Assembly: GCA_021771715.1 (NCBI GenBank)
Contig: JAETOO010000018.1
Coordinates: forward strand, 124,001 to 188,000
Source: Oscillospiraceae bacterium
GTDB taxonomy: Bacteria; Bacillota; Clostridia; Lachnospirales; Lachnospiraceae
DNA: 64,000 bases
Reading direction: 5' to 3'
Made by a program: the position numbers and the translations under genes. Positions 7,996-18,722 of this stretch are shown here, one piece after another (the first letter of the stretch is position 1; every line of letters begins with the position of its first letter). Under the pieces are notes generated by a model that was not told the origin of the DNA, did no database searches, and saw only the letters and a list, made by a program, of their open reading frames with translations.

Positions 7996-10005
7996 ATGAA
8001 ACATGCAAAGGATCAGCTGCCCTTCCCGGTGTTCGGCCGCAGGGATGCCAGGGAGAACGGCAGCCCGAAGCGGGAGCGCGAGCGCGCGCAGGAGGGGCAG
8101 GAGAGCACGGTGCGCAGAAATGGGCGGCGGACGGCCGGGACGGCGCTGATGGCCGGGATGCTTGTGTTTTTCTATCTGCCGATTGTGTACATGGTGATCT
8201 TCTCGTTCAACGACGGGAAATCGCTGACGAATTTTACGGGTTTCTCGCTGCGCTGGTACAAGCACATGCTGGAGTCGCACACGATGATGGAGAGTTTGTA
8301 CACGACCTTCTCCGTCGCGCTGATTGCGACGGCGGTCTCGACGGTGGTCGGCACGATCGCGGCGATCGGGCTCTCGAAGTCGAAAAAGATCGTCCAGGAT
8401 GTCATGGAGCAGGTCAACAACCTGCCGATGATGAATCCGGAGATCGTGACGGCGATCGGCTTCATGCTGCTGTTCATCACGTTCCGGGTCGAGAAGGGGT
8501 ACGTGACGATGCTGCTGGCGCACATCGCCTTCTGCATCCCGTATGTGATGCTCTCGGTGATGCCGAAGATCCGCTCGCTGGACCCGAACCTCGCGGATGC
8601 GGCGATGGATCTGGGCGCGACGCCGTACCGGGCGCTGACGAAGGTCATCGTGCCGCAGATCATGCCGGGCATTGTCTCGGGGGCGCTGATCGCGTTTACC
8701 ATGTCGATCGACGATTTCATCATCTCGTATTTCGTGACGGGCGGCGGGGTCAAGAACCTGAGCATCACGGTCTACACGATGAGCAAGCGGGTGAACCCGA
8801 GTATCAACGCGATCTCGACGCTGGTGGTCGTGATCATCACGCTGGTGCTCGTGCTGATCAATGTCGCCCCTGTGGTGATGGCGAAGCGCCAGAAGAAGGC
8901 GGAGATCAGCAGACGCCGTCTGGCGGGCCCGGCCTGTGCGCTGGCGTGTGTGCTTGTGGCGGTCGCGGTCTTTGCACAATTTGGAGGCGGCGGGGCGTCG
9001 CGGCCGTATGAGGGGCAGACGCTGCACATCTACAACTGGGGGGAGTACACCGGGGAGCACATCCTGAATGACTTCGAGGAGAAGACCGGGGCGACGGTCG
9101 TGATGGAAAATTTTGAGTCGAATGAGCAGATGTACATCAAGGTCGCGAACGGCGAGGCGTACGACATCCTCGTGCCCAGCGATTACATGATCCAGCGGCT
9201 GATCCAGGAGGGCTACCTGCAGAAGCTCGACCAGTCGAAGCTCACCTGTCTGGATAAGCTGACCGACGCGGTGCGCGGGCTGCCGTATGACCCGGACAAC
9301 GAGTATTCCATCCCGTATTTCTGGGGAACGGTCGGGATCGTCTACGATACGACGAAGGTGGACCGCGAGGATCTGGAGCGGGAGGGCTTTGACATTTTCC
9401 GCGATCAGAAGTACCGCGGCGACATTTATCTGTATGACTCGGAGCGGGATTCGTTCATGATGGCGCTCAAGGCGCTCGGCTACTCGATGAATACAGACAA
9501 CATGCAGGAACTGGAGGAGGCGTACGCGTGGCTGGTGGACTGCGTGCAGACGATGGAGCCGGAGATTGTCACCGACGAGATCATCGACAATATGGCGCAG
9601 GGCAGAAAGGCGCTCGGCCTGATCTACTCGGGGGACGCCTGCTACGTGATCAGCGAGAACGAGGATATGGGCTACTATCTGCCCGAGAGCGGCACAAACA
9701 TCTGGTCCGACGCGATGGTCATCCCGGCCAACGCGAAGAATCCCGAGCTCGCGCATGAATTTATCAACTTTGCCAGCGACTACGAGGGCGCGTACGACAA
9801 CTCGAGCTTTGTCGGCTATACGTCTGCCAACGAGGAGGTCATGGACGCGCTGTACGGAGCGGGCGGGGACTACGAGGGGATCGACGCCTACGTGCCGCGC
9901 TCGGACAACCCGAAGGACGAGGTGTTCGACTACAATGAGGACACGCGCAAGGTGATCGCGAACCTCTGGAGCAAGGTGAAGATCGTGGCGAGCAACGCGG
10001 AGTAA
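7996..10005 (+). CDS. PotCD: fused polyamine permease and binding protein
   Basis: A 669-residue fusion. Residues about 45-300 are a PotC-type permease with the EAA loop D-A-A-M-D-L-G-A-T-P-Y-R-A-L. A further hydrophobic segment near 315-335 tethers a PotD-type periplasmic-binding domain (about 345-669), which starts with H-I-Y-N-W-G-E-Y and carries G-L-I-Y-S-G-D-A. The fusion keeps the binding protein anchored outside the cell. Such PotCD fusions are known in Clostridia. The N-terminus has a charged 45-residue extension. The ATG at 7996 follows AAAGGGGGG; GTG at 7990 is an alternative. It is the last gene of the operon. Confidence 0.88.
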   Translation: MKHAKDQLPFPVFGRRDARENGSPKRERERAQEGQESTVRRNGRRTAGTALMAGMLVFFYLPIVYMVIFSFNDGKSLTNFTGFSLRWYKHMLESHTMMESLYTTFSVALIATAVSTVVGTIAAIGLSKSKKIVQDVMEQVNNLPMMNPEIVTAIGFMLLFITFRVEKGYVTMLLAHIAFCIPYVMLSVMPKIRSLDPNLADAAMDLGATPYRALTKVIVPQIMPGIVSGALIAFTMSIDDFIISYFVTGGGVKNLSITVYTMSKRVNPSINAISTLVVVIITLVLVLINVAPVVMAKRQKKAEISRRRLAGPACALACVLVAVAVFAQFGGGGASRPYEGQTLHIYNWGEYTGEHILNDFEEKTGATVVMENFESNEQMYIKVANGEAYDILVPSDYMIQRLIQEGYLQKLDQSKLTCLDKLTDAVRGLPYDPDNEYSIPYFWGTVGIVYDTTKVDREDLEREGFDIFRDQKYRGDIYLYDSERDSFMMALKALGYSMNTDNMQELEEAYAWLVDCVQTMEPEIVTDEIIDNMAQGRKALGLIYSGDACYVISENEDMGYYLPESGTNIWSDAMVIPANAKNPELAHEFINFASDYEGAYDNSSFVGYTSANEEVMDALYGAGGDYEGIDAYVPRSDNPKDEVFDYNEDTRKVIANLWSKVKIVASNAE

Positions 10006-10136
10006 GCATGGGTATGTGCGTCGGAACGTGCGACGAGGTAGCTGATAAGAAATGTGCCAAAATGCTGGGAACAGTAGATAGAGAAATGCCGGAAAAGTGG
10101 ATATGCAAACCGGCGGCGCAGAAATAAAACGATTAT

Positions 10137-10190
10137 AAAAAGAAGCATCCTGGAAGGCTGACAGATCAAGCCGCTAGGATGCTTCTTTTT
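10137..10190. terminator. Bidirectional terminator between potCD and glgX
   Basis: AAAAAGAAGCATCCT (10137-10151) pairs perfectly with AGGATGCTTCTTTTT (10176-10190). T-runs lie at the 3' side on both strands, so it should serve the convergent genes on each side. Confidence 0.85.
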
Positions 10191-10272
10191 GTGCATAATG
10201 CAGATGGACAAGGCTCCGCAGTGCGTGTATCGGATCGCACGGAGCTTTGAAGACGGTGAGAGGCCTTCTCTG

Positions 10273-12405
<2,133 letters not shown>

Positions 12406-12471
12406 TAGGAATCCTCCGTTCTGGCCGCAGGGTTTTGGGGCACTGCCCCGGCGAAGCGGCACATGCTATGG

Positions 12472-12500
12472 AGTATATACCTTTTTGGGCGGGATGGCAA
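12472..12500 (-). promoter_or_regulatory. Promoter of the debranching enzyme gene
   Basis: On the minus strand TTGCCA (12500-12495), a 17-bp spacer and TATACT (12477-12472) lie about 65 bp before the TTG start. Confidence 0.6.
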
Positions 12501-12513
12501 TGGAAACGGGGAT

Positions 12514-13458
12514 TTATTTGTCGAGCAGGGCGCTGTAGTGCGCTCGCTTGTCGGCGGAGATATCCAGCGTCTCCATCGCCTGCTCAGCGGTCATTTTCAG
12601 TTTCTGCATGAGATTTTTGATGGCGGAGAGCTCGGCTTTTTCGAAGCCTTTCTCTTCTACTCCTTTACTCAGATTGCACATATCATACACCTGCCTTTGT
12701 AAGGTCTCTGTCATCGGAATAGAAAAATCACGTTCCAGTATTTCCTGTTTTTGGTCGGGCTTTATGTCTGAGGAGAGCAATACGCCCAGAAGCTTTAAGA
12801 TTCCCTCATAGGTTCCGTCCTCCGGAGTGCCCAGACCGATCATCACTGCGGCCAGGAGGTCGTAGTTTTGAGCAGGCTCCTTCACCTGTCCGATGTAGTT
12901 CTTTTCCGATATAGAATATCCGGTAATCGTGTTCCGCCGCTTTTTGGGAGGATTCATACAGATCCAGATCGAGTATACCTTTTTTATTTTTTCGTAATGT
13001 GATTTCGTAAATACGGTTCCGTACTGTGACGAAATCATCCGGCTGCAGTAATATAGGCCGCGCTTCACGAGGGGATATCCCGGATAAAAATCATTCTGAG
13101 CCTCTAGATTGATGATCAGACTGATTTTTTCTTTTCTGCCCGGAACGGTTGCCTCAAAGCGGATATCAAAGGTAATGGTCCCTTCGGTAAGTGTGACGTC
13201 CTCCACGCCGGTTGCGGATATTTTTGTGCCGGGCCCGGCTTCATCTGGCAGAACCGGAACCTCCGCGATCTGTGGATCTCCTTCGATATAGACAGCAGCA
13301 ATTTCAGGAACTGCTGTCTCGCGAAACTCGTCGACGCAGCTTTTTAATATCCACGCAAGAATCATCTTATCAGCCAAAAGGCATTTCACTGCTGCGTCAT
13401 ATTTTGCATTTTCCCCTGCAGTTTCAAGCGTGTTTGCCAAGGCGGTAGCTAACTTCAT
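12514..13458 (-). CDS. Rpn/YhgA-like PD-(D/E)XK nuclease family protein
   Basis: A 314-residue protein of the 'PD-(D/E)XK nuclease family transposase' or recombination-promoting nuclease group. The core shows I-I-N-L-E-A-Q-N-D-F, the E-x-Q part of the nuclease motif, near residues 118-127. The tail (about 250-314) is helical and charged, with K-M-T-A-E-Q-A-M-E-T-L as often seen in this family. A clean ribosome site AAAGGGGATT precedes the ATG at 13458. These genes are frequent, scattered and often multi-copy in gut Clostridia; a second one lies at 32031. The role is unproven. Confidence 0.75.
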   Translation of the reverse strand: MKLATALANTLETAGENAKYDAAVKCLLADKMILAWILKSCVDEFRETAVPEIAAVYIEGDPQIAEVPVLPDEAGPGTKISATGVEDVTLTEGTITFDIRFEATVPGRKEKISLIINLEAQNDFYPGYPLVKRGLYYCSRMISSQYGTVFTKSHYEKIKKVYSIWICMNPPKKRRNTITGYSISEKNYIGQVKEPAQNYDLLAAVMIGLGTPEDGTYEGILKLLGVLLSSDIKPDQKQEILERDFSIPMTETLQRQVYDMCNLSKGVEEKGFEKAELSAIKNLMQKLKMTAEQAMETLDISADKRAHYSALLDK

Positions 13459-13482
13459 TCAGGAATCCCCTTTCTCAGTTTT

Positions 13483-13511
13483 ATTATATGCAGGAATAAA
13501 ACCAGAGACAA
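13483..13511 (-). promoter_or_regulatory. Promoter of the first Rpn-like gene
   Basis: On the minus strand TTGTCT (13511-13506), a 17-bp spacer and a perfect TATAAT (13488-13483) lie 25 bp before the ATG. Confidence 0.65.
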
Positions 13512-13584
13512 GTAAAATCTTTCTAAAGAAAAGCCACACAAAATGTCACATAAAAGATTGATTTCAAATCTTATAAAAAAAGAG

Positions 13585-13629
13585 TTGACAGCAAGGTGAA
13601 TTGGTGGTATGGTTAATTACACAAGTAAT
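13585..13629 (+). promoter_or_regulatory. Promoter and operator of the GntR/ABC exporter operon
   Basis: A consensus TTGACA (13585-13590), a 17-bp spacer and TATGGT (13608-13613) are followed at once by ATTAC-ACAA-GTAAT (13616-13629). A palindrome at the transcription start fits autorepression by the YtrA-type regulator encoded next. Confidence 0.7.
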
Positions 13630-13665
13630 GAACCAATGAACAAGCGGGAAAGGATGTGAGAGTTC

Positions 13666-14046
13666 TTGAATGAAATCCTGACGCAGGAAAAGTCGATTTA
13701 TATTCAGATCAAGGAAATGATAGAGGATGACATCTTGCGCGATGTGCTGCTGGAGGAGGAGCGGGTGCCGAGCACGAATGAGCTGGCGAGGCTGTACGCG
13801 ATCAATCCGGCGACGGCGGCGAAGGGTGTGAATCTGCTGGTGGACGAGGAGATTCTGTACAAGAAGAGGGGGATCGGGATGTTCGTGGCGGCGGGCGCGA
13901 AGGCGCGGATTGCGAATAAGAGGCGGGAGCGCTTCTATGACGACTATATCAGAAGCCTGATGGCGGAGGCGGCGAGCCTTGGGATCACGAAGGCGGAGCT
14001 GGTGAGGATGATAGCGGAGGCCCCGGAGGACGGCGAGCCGGGCTGA
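13666..14046 (+). CDS. GntR-family regulator, YtrA subfamily
   Basis: A 126-residue regulator with a winged helix-turn-helix (about 10-75, including V-P-S-T-N-E-L-A and N-P-A-T-A-A-K-G-V-N-L-L). The short C-terminal tail is typical of the YtrA subfamily, which usually represses a linked ABC transporter. The start is TTG at 13666 after AAAGGATG. The ATPase and two membrane proteins follow, as in ytr-like operons, so it probably represses the whole operon through the palindrome in its promoter. The inducer is unknown, though cell-wall-active compounds are common for this group. Confidence 0.85.
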   Translation: MNEILTQEKSIYIQIKEMIEDDILRDVLLEEERVPSTNELARLYAINPATAAKGVNLLVDEEILYKKRGIGMFVAAGAKARIANKRRERFYDDYIRSLMAEAASLGITKAELVRMIAEAPEDGEPG

Positions 14047-14242
14047 AAAAATACCCCGCAGGCATGACTGCCTGGCTCGTTGCCCGCGGGAATAAATATC
14101 GGCGCGAAAGCAGATTGTGCTCTGTGTAGCCGGGCGGAATCGCAATCGTCTGACCGGGAATGCAGAGACAGCATAATAAGTAGAAGAAGAGAGACGGCAG
14201 CGCCTCAAGGCATGGCTGCCGGATGAGACGGAGGATTTGCAG

Positions 14243-15127
14243 ATGAGTATTTTGAGTGGAAAGGGTATCACGAAGACATACGGCGGCAGCGAGGTGCTGC
14301 ACGCGGTGGATCTGGAGCTGGAGCCGAACAAGATCTACGGGCTGATCGGGCGCAACGGCGCCGGGAAGACGACGCTGCTCTCGATCCTGACGGCGCAGAA
14401 CCCTGCGACCGCGGGCAGCGTGACGCTGAACGGCGAGCCGGTCTGGGAGAACCCGGAGGCGCTCTCGCGTTTGTGCTTCTCGCGGGAGCTTGGCCTGCTC
14501 GGAGGCAGCAGCGCCAGCGCGATCAAGGTGAAGGAGTACCTGCAGGTTGCGGAGACGTTTTTCCCGCACTGGGATAAGGAGATGGCGGAGCATCTGATCA
14601 AGCTGTTCCACCTGGATATCAAAAAGAGGATCAGCAAGCTCTCAAGGGGCATGCAGTCGATGGTGACGATCATCGTCGCGCTGGCGAGCAAGGCGGAGTT
14701 CACGTTCCTGGATGAGCCGGTGGCAGGGCTGGACGTGGTGGCCAGGGAAAAATTTTACCGGCTGCTGCTCGCGGAGTATGAGGAGTCCGGGCGGACCTTC
14801 GTCGTGTCGACGCATATCATCGAGGAGGCAGCGGACGTGTTCGAGGAGGTCATCCTCGTCAATGAGGGGCGCATCATGCTGAAGGAGAACACACAGGAAC
14901 TGCTGGACCGCTGCTATCACGTCAGCGGGCATGCGGACGCGGTCGCTGCGGTCTGCGAAGGGCTGGAGGTCCGCCATGAGGAGCGGCTTGGCAGGAGCAG
15001 AGGCGCGACGGTGCTGCTTGCCCCGGGGCAGAGCTTGCCGGAGCGCGCGGACGTGACGGTGCAGAAGATGAGCCTGCAGAAGGTGTTCGTGGCGCTGTGC
15101 GGTGAGGAAGAGGAGGAGAGCGTATGA
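14243..15127 (+). CDS. ABC exporter ATPase (YtrB-like)
   Basis: A 294-residue ATP-binding subunit with Walker A G-R-N-G-A-G-K-T-T near 38-46. The signature is degenerate (L-S-R-G-M-Q-S near 134-140), and Walker B F-L-D-E-P follows near 158. A C-terminal extension of about 80 residues follows the core. The ATG at 14243 follows ACGGAGG. Its stop overlaps the next start (ATGA), so the ATPase and the first membrane subunit are translationally coupled. The substrate is not evident. Confidence 0.85.
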   Translation: MSILSGKGITKTYGGSEVLHAVDLELEPNKIYGLIGRNGAGKTTLLSILTAQNPATAGSVTLNGEPVWENPEALSRLCFSRELGLLGGSSASAIKVKEYLQVAETFFPHWDKEMAEHLIKLFHLDIKKRISKLSRGMQSMVTIIVALASKAEFTFLDEPVAGLDVVAREKFYRLLLAEYEESGRTFVVSTHIIEEAADVFEEVILVNEGRIMLKENTQELLDRCYHVSGHADAVAAVCEGLEVRHEERLGRSRGATVLLAPGQSLPERADVTVQKMSLQKVFVALCGEEEEESV

Positions 15128-15807
15128 GACATCTGAAATTCTGGGTGCGCTGGGGCCTGCAGACAATCGGGATAGCAGCAGGTGCGGCCGCCGTGTACCT
15201 GGTCATCAATCTGTTCTCCGGTACGATGAACCGGGGAGAGGAGACTCTGTGGGAGTGGATGCTGAACTGGTATCCGATCTACCTGCTGGTGTGCGGAACG
15301 CTGGTCGTCTCCATTATCGGCATCTCATTTTTCCAGGTGTACATCTCCCTGTTGATGGCGATGAACTGTACGCGCAGAGAGGTGACGCTGGGCGGGTTTG
15401 TCACGATTACGGCGGATCTGCTGGTGCTGCTTTGCGGTTCCGCGCTGCTCTGGGGATGTTACCGGGACAGTTTTTGGCGGATCGGCGGATCGGTGATCCT
15501 GCCTTTTGCGGCGGGGGCGATGCTGGGCGTGACCTCCCTGTTCGTGGCGCTCGGGGTTGCGATCGTCCGCTGGGGGAAGATCGGCCTGGTGCTGGCGTCG
15601 ATCGGATATGCGGTGATCGGCGGCTGTCTGGGGGCATTCTTTGCACTGAGCGGCAGCAGCCTGCTGTCCGACCTGCTGGGAGGCAAAGGGGCAGCGGGGA
15701 GCCGGCTGGCAGTCGGCCTGGCTGTGCTGGCCGGCGGCGCGGTGCTCTATGGGATTGCATGGATCTTCGCGTTTTTCTCGATCCGGACCATGCAGGTAAG
15801 AGCGTAA
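15124..15807 (+). CDS. ABC transporter membrane subunit
   Basis: A 227-residue protein with about six hydrophobic segments and no catalytic motif. The start codon overlaps the stop of the ATPase gene. Its place and topology fit a permease half-unit of a GntR-controlled exporter. It resembles the next gene in the order of its segments: an amphipathic start, a long first pair, and a C-T-R-R-E-V-T-L loop comparable to the neighbour's C-T-R-K-Q-F-F-V. The two probably form a heterodimer. Confidence 0.7.
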   Translation: MRHLKFWVRWGLQTIGIAAGAAAVYLVINLFSGTMNRGEETLWEWMLNWYPIYLLVCGTLVVSIIGISFFQVYISLLMAMNCTRREVTLGGFVTITADLLVLLCGSALLWGCYRDSFWRIGGSVILPFAAGAMLGVTSLFVALGVAIVRWGKIGLVLASIGYAVIGGCLGAFFALSGSSLLSDLLGGKGAAGSRLAVGLAVLAGGAVLYGIAWIFAFFSIRTMQVRA

Positions 15808-15819
15808 AGGAGGAGTACG

Positions 15820-16545
15820 ATGAAAAAAGCGATGAAAAAACAGCTGCGGCTGCAGCGAAGCGACTGGCTGATCGGTGTGCCGATGATCCTGGGCGGAATG
15901 CTGTTCGGCATAGCGGTGATGGTGTTTCTGGTAAACATGGAGGGAATTTCGGAGATCAAGGGCTATATTCCTGTGGGGACGCTGCTTGGCATGATCATGT
16001 GCGGAGTCTTCTGCGGGCTGGTCATGATCGGGGCACTCCCGGTCAACTTTAACCTGCAGGTGTCTCTGGGCTGTACGCGGAAACAGTTTTTTGTCTCCTA
16101 CTATCTCACCTGGATGCTGGGCGTGCTCGTGTACTACGCGCTGCTTCTGGTGCTCTGGCGGGCGGAGTGTCTGCTGTACGAGCGTCTGTGGCCGGCGCTG
16201 GAGTGCGGGGCGGACTTTGGCGGCCCGATGCTGCGCTGGGGCATCCCGGTGTGTGTGGTGTTCCCGATCGTCGGGGGCTTTCTGGGAGCGATGATTATGC
16301 GCTTCGGCAGAAAGGCAGGCATCGTGCTCTGGGTCGTGTGGATGGTGGTGTGTCTGGGTGGACCGAAGGTCGCCGAAGCGATGGAGGAAGCGCCGGACTC
16401 CGTCTACGGCCGGATCGGCACGGGCATCCTGGAACTGTGCAATACCGTGCCGGGCGGCGTCTGGGCGGCAGGCATCCTTGCGGTGGCGCTGCTCTGCCTG
16501 GCAGGCGCATACGGGATCGTCCGCAGGCAGCAGGTGACGCTGTAG
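15820..16545 (+). CDS. ABC transporter membrane subunit, second
   Basis: A 241-residue membrane protein with about six hydrophobic segments. It starts 12 bp after the previous gene behind AAAGGAGG. A loop L-G-C-T-R-K-Q-F-F lies near residue 83, in the position seen in many small ABC-2-type permeases. It ends the operon, and a terminator follows. Function is inferred from context. Confidence 0.7.
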   Translation: MKKAMKKQLRLQRSDWLIGVPMILGGMLFGIAVMVFLVNMEGISEIKGYIPVGTLLGMIMCGVFCGLVMIGALPVNFNLQVSLGCTRKQFFVSYYLTWMLGVLVYYALLLVLWRAECLLYERLWPALECGADFGGPMLRWGIPVCVVFPIVGGFLGAMIMRFGRKAGIVLWVVWMVVCLGGPKVAEAMEEAPDSVYGRIGTGILELCNTVPGGVWAAGILAVALLCLAGAYGIVRRQQVTL

Positions 16546-16576
16546 GTCTGAACTGGTTCGAAACGTCGGAAGACAT

Positions 16577-16617
16577 GGCTCTGTGCAGGGAAGCGAAGAC
16601 CTGCGCGGGGCCTTTTT
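16577..16617 (+). terminator. Terminator of the GntR/ABC operon
   Basis: A 13-bp stem GGCTCTGTGCAGG/CCTGCGCGGGGCC with three G-U pairs is followed directly by TTTTT. Confidence 0.75.
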
Positions 16618-16721
16618 ATGCCGCAGGAAACTTGGAGTGGAAATCGGGATGGTTTCATGGTAAGATAGCGGATAACCAGACGATCTGGAGTGTGTTGACA
16701 GCAGAAAGGAGGATGTGTGAT

Positions 16722-18722
16722 ATGGCTTTTTTTGAGAGAGAGGACAGAGGTCTTTTGTTCCGCGAGAACGGCGAGATGGTGCTGGTGTCCCCGTGGGGGC
16801 GTGACGGCCTGCGGGTGCGCGCGCGGATCCTGGAGGAGATCGGCGAGGAGAGCGCGGCGCTGCTCGCACCGCAGGAACAGGATGACGCGGTGATCGAGAT
16901 CGGGGAGATGGAGGCGACCATCACGAACGGGAGGATCCGGGCGCGGCTCGCCGTGCAGCCGTGGGGCAGAGCGCTGCAGATGACGTTCTACAATGAGAAG
17001 GGCGAGGTGCTGCTGCAGGAGATCCCGAACGGAGGGGCGCTGCAGAAAAAGGCGCGCGCATTCCGTGCGCTGCCGGGCGGGGCGTTCTCGCTGAAGGCGA
17101 GCTTCGTCTCGAACCCCAAGGAGAAGCTCTACGGCATGGGGCAGTATCAGCAGGAGCGGATGGATCTGAAGGGCTGCAGCCTGGAGCTGGCGCACCGCAA
17201 TTCCCAGGCGAGCGTGCCGTTCTACATTTCCAGCCTCGGCTACGGCTTTCTGTGGAACAACGCGGCGGTCGGCGAGGTGCATTTCGGGCTGAACACGACC
17301 GAGTGGACGTCGATGGCGACGCGGCAGCTGGACTACTGGATCACGGCGGGGGACACCCCAGCGCAGATCGAGGAGGCGTACGCAGAGGTGACCGGCAAGA
17401 CGCCGATGATGCCGGAGTACGGGCTTGGCTTCTGGCAGTGCAAGCTGCGCTACTACAACCAGGAGCAGGTGCTGGATATCGCGCGGGAGTACCGGCGCAG
17501 GGAGATTCCGGTGGACGTGCTGGTGATCGACTACTACCACTGGCCGAGATGCGGCGACTGGCGGTTCGACGAGGAGTATTTCCCGGCGCCCAAGGAGATG
17601 GTGCGCGAGCTCCACGAGCTGGGCATTGAGACGATGGTGTCGATCTGGCCGCAGGTGGACTGGCGCAGCGAGAATTACGAGGAGATGAAGCAGCAGGGAC
17701 TGCTGGTCAAGAGCAACACCGGGCTGGACGTGCAGATGCTCTTCCACGGCAACAACGTCTTCATGGACGCGACGAACCCCAGGACGAGGGAGTACGTCTG
17801 GGAAAAGTGCCGGAAGAACTACGCGGATCTGGGAATCCGGACGTTCTGGCTGGACGAGGCGGAGCCGGAGTTCACGACGTACGACTTTGACAATTACCGC
17901 TACTGCGCGGGGCCGGTCGCCGAGATCGGAAACATCTACCCGAGAGAGTACGCGCGGCTGTTCTACGAGGGGCAGCGGGCGAACGGGCAGGAGGACATCG
18001 TGAACCTGATCCGCTGTGCCTGGGCGGGCAGCCAGCGCTACGGCGCGCTGGTGTGGTCCGGGGACATCATGTCCACGTACGAGGACTTCCGCAAGCAGAT
18101 CTGCGCGGGCATCCACATGGGGATCGCGGGGATTCCGTGGTGGACGACGGACATCGGCGGCTTCCACGGCGGCGTGACCGCGGACCCGGATTTCCGGGAG
18201 CTGCTGGTGCGCTGGTTCCAGTTCGGCACGTTCTGTCCGGTGATGCGGATTCACGGGTGCCGCCAGCCGGTGGAGCAGATCGTCAATCAGGCGGGTGAGG
18301 TGCGCGAGAATACAGGCGCGGACAATGAGATCTGGAGCTTCGGCGAGGAGGCGTACCCGATCCTGGTGAAGTTTATCCGCCTGCGCGAGAAGATGCGCGA
18401 TTACACGCGGGAGCTGATGCGGGAGGCGCATGAGAAGGGAACACCGGTGATGCGCGCGCTGTTCTACGAGTTCCCAGAGGATGCGGCCTGCTGGGATCTC
18501 ACGGATGAGTACCTGTACGGCCCGGATCTTCTGATCGCGCCGATCTGTCATCCGCACGGGACGAGCCGCACCGTGTATCTGCCGTCCGGCGCATGGTGGG
18601 TCAACGCCGCGACGGGCGAGCGCGTTGCGGGCGGACAGTCGCTCACAGTGGACGCGCCGCTATCGACGCTCCCGGTCTTCGTGCGCGACGGACGGCAGGC
18701 GTGGATTATCGGAGAGGTGTAA
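16722..18722 (+). CDS. GH31 glycosidase, alpha-xylosidase-like
   Basis: A 666-residue cytoplasmic GH31 enzyme. An N-terminal beta-sandwich (about 1-215) precedes the catalytic barrel. The nucleophile motif reads F-W-L-D-E-A-E-P-E (D378) and the acid/base motif W-S-G-D (D448); both are intact. The D-E/A-x-E-P-E form of the first motif is that of alpha-xylosidases rather than typical alpha-glucosidases, so action on isoprimeverose-like xyloglucan fragments is plausible. The ATG at 16722 lies 8 nt after AAAGGAGG; an in-frame ATG at 16713 touches the ribosome site and is unlikely. The last 17 bp overlap the convergent AraC gene. Confidence 0.85.
   Translation: MAFFEREDRGLLFRENGEMVLVSPWGRDGLRVRARILEEIGEESAALLAPQEQDDAVIEIGEMEATITNGRIRARLAVQPWGRALQMTFYNEKGEVLLQEIPNGGALQKKARAFRALPGGAFSLKASFVSNPKEKLYGMGQYQQERMDLKGCSLELAHRNSQASVPFYISSLGYGFLWNNAAVGEVHFGLNTTEWTSMATRQLDYWITAGDTPAQIEEAYAEVTGKTPMMPEYGLGFWQCKLRYYNQEQVLDIAREYRRREIPVDVLVIDYYHWPRCGDWRFDEEYFPAPKEMVRELHELGIETMVSIWPQVDWRSENYEEMKQQGLLVKSNTGLDVQMLFHGNNVFMDATNPRTREYVWEKCRKNYADLGIRTFWLDEAEPEFTTYDFDNYRYCAGPVAEIGNIYPREYARLFYEGQRANGQEDIVNLIRCAWAGSQRYGALVWSGDIMSTYEDFRKQICAGIHMGIAGIPWWTTDIGGFHGGVTADPDFRELLVRWFQFGTFCPVMRIHGCRQPVEQIVNQAGEVRENTGADNEIWSFGEEAYPILVKFIRLREKMRDYTRELMREAHEKGTPVMRALFYEFPEDAACWDLTDEYLYGPDLLIAPICHPHGTSRTVYLPSGAWWVNAATGERVAGGQSLTVDAPLSTLPVFVRDGRQAWIIGEV

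Noticed and set aside
7996-10005. The permease-binding protein fusion as a novel architecture.
   Set aside because: PotCD fusions are already known in Clostridia, so it is reported as an ordinary gene.
16695-16700. TTGACA just before the GH31 gene as its -35 box.
   Set aside because: It directly abuts the ribosome site, and a -10 box would fall inside the coding sequence.
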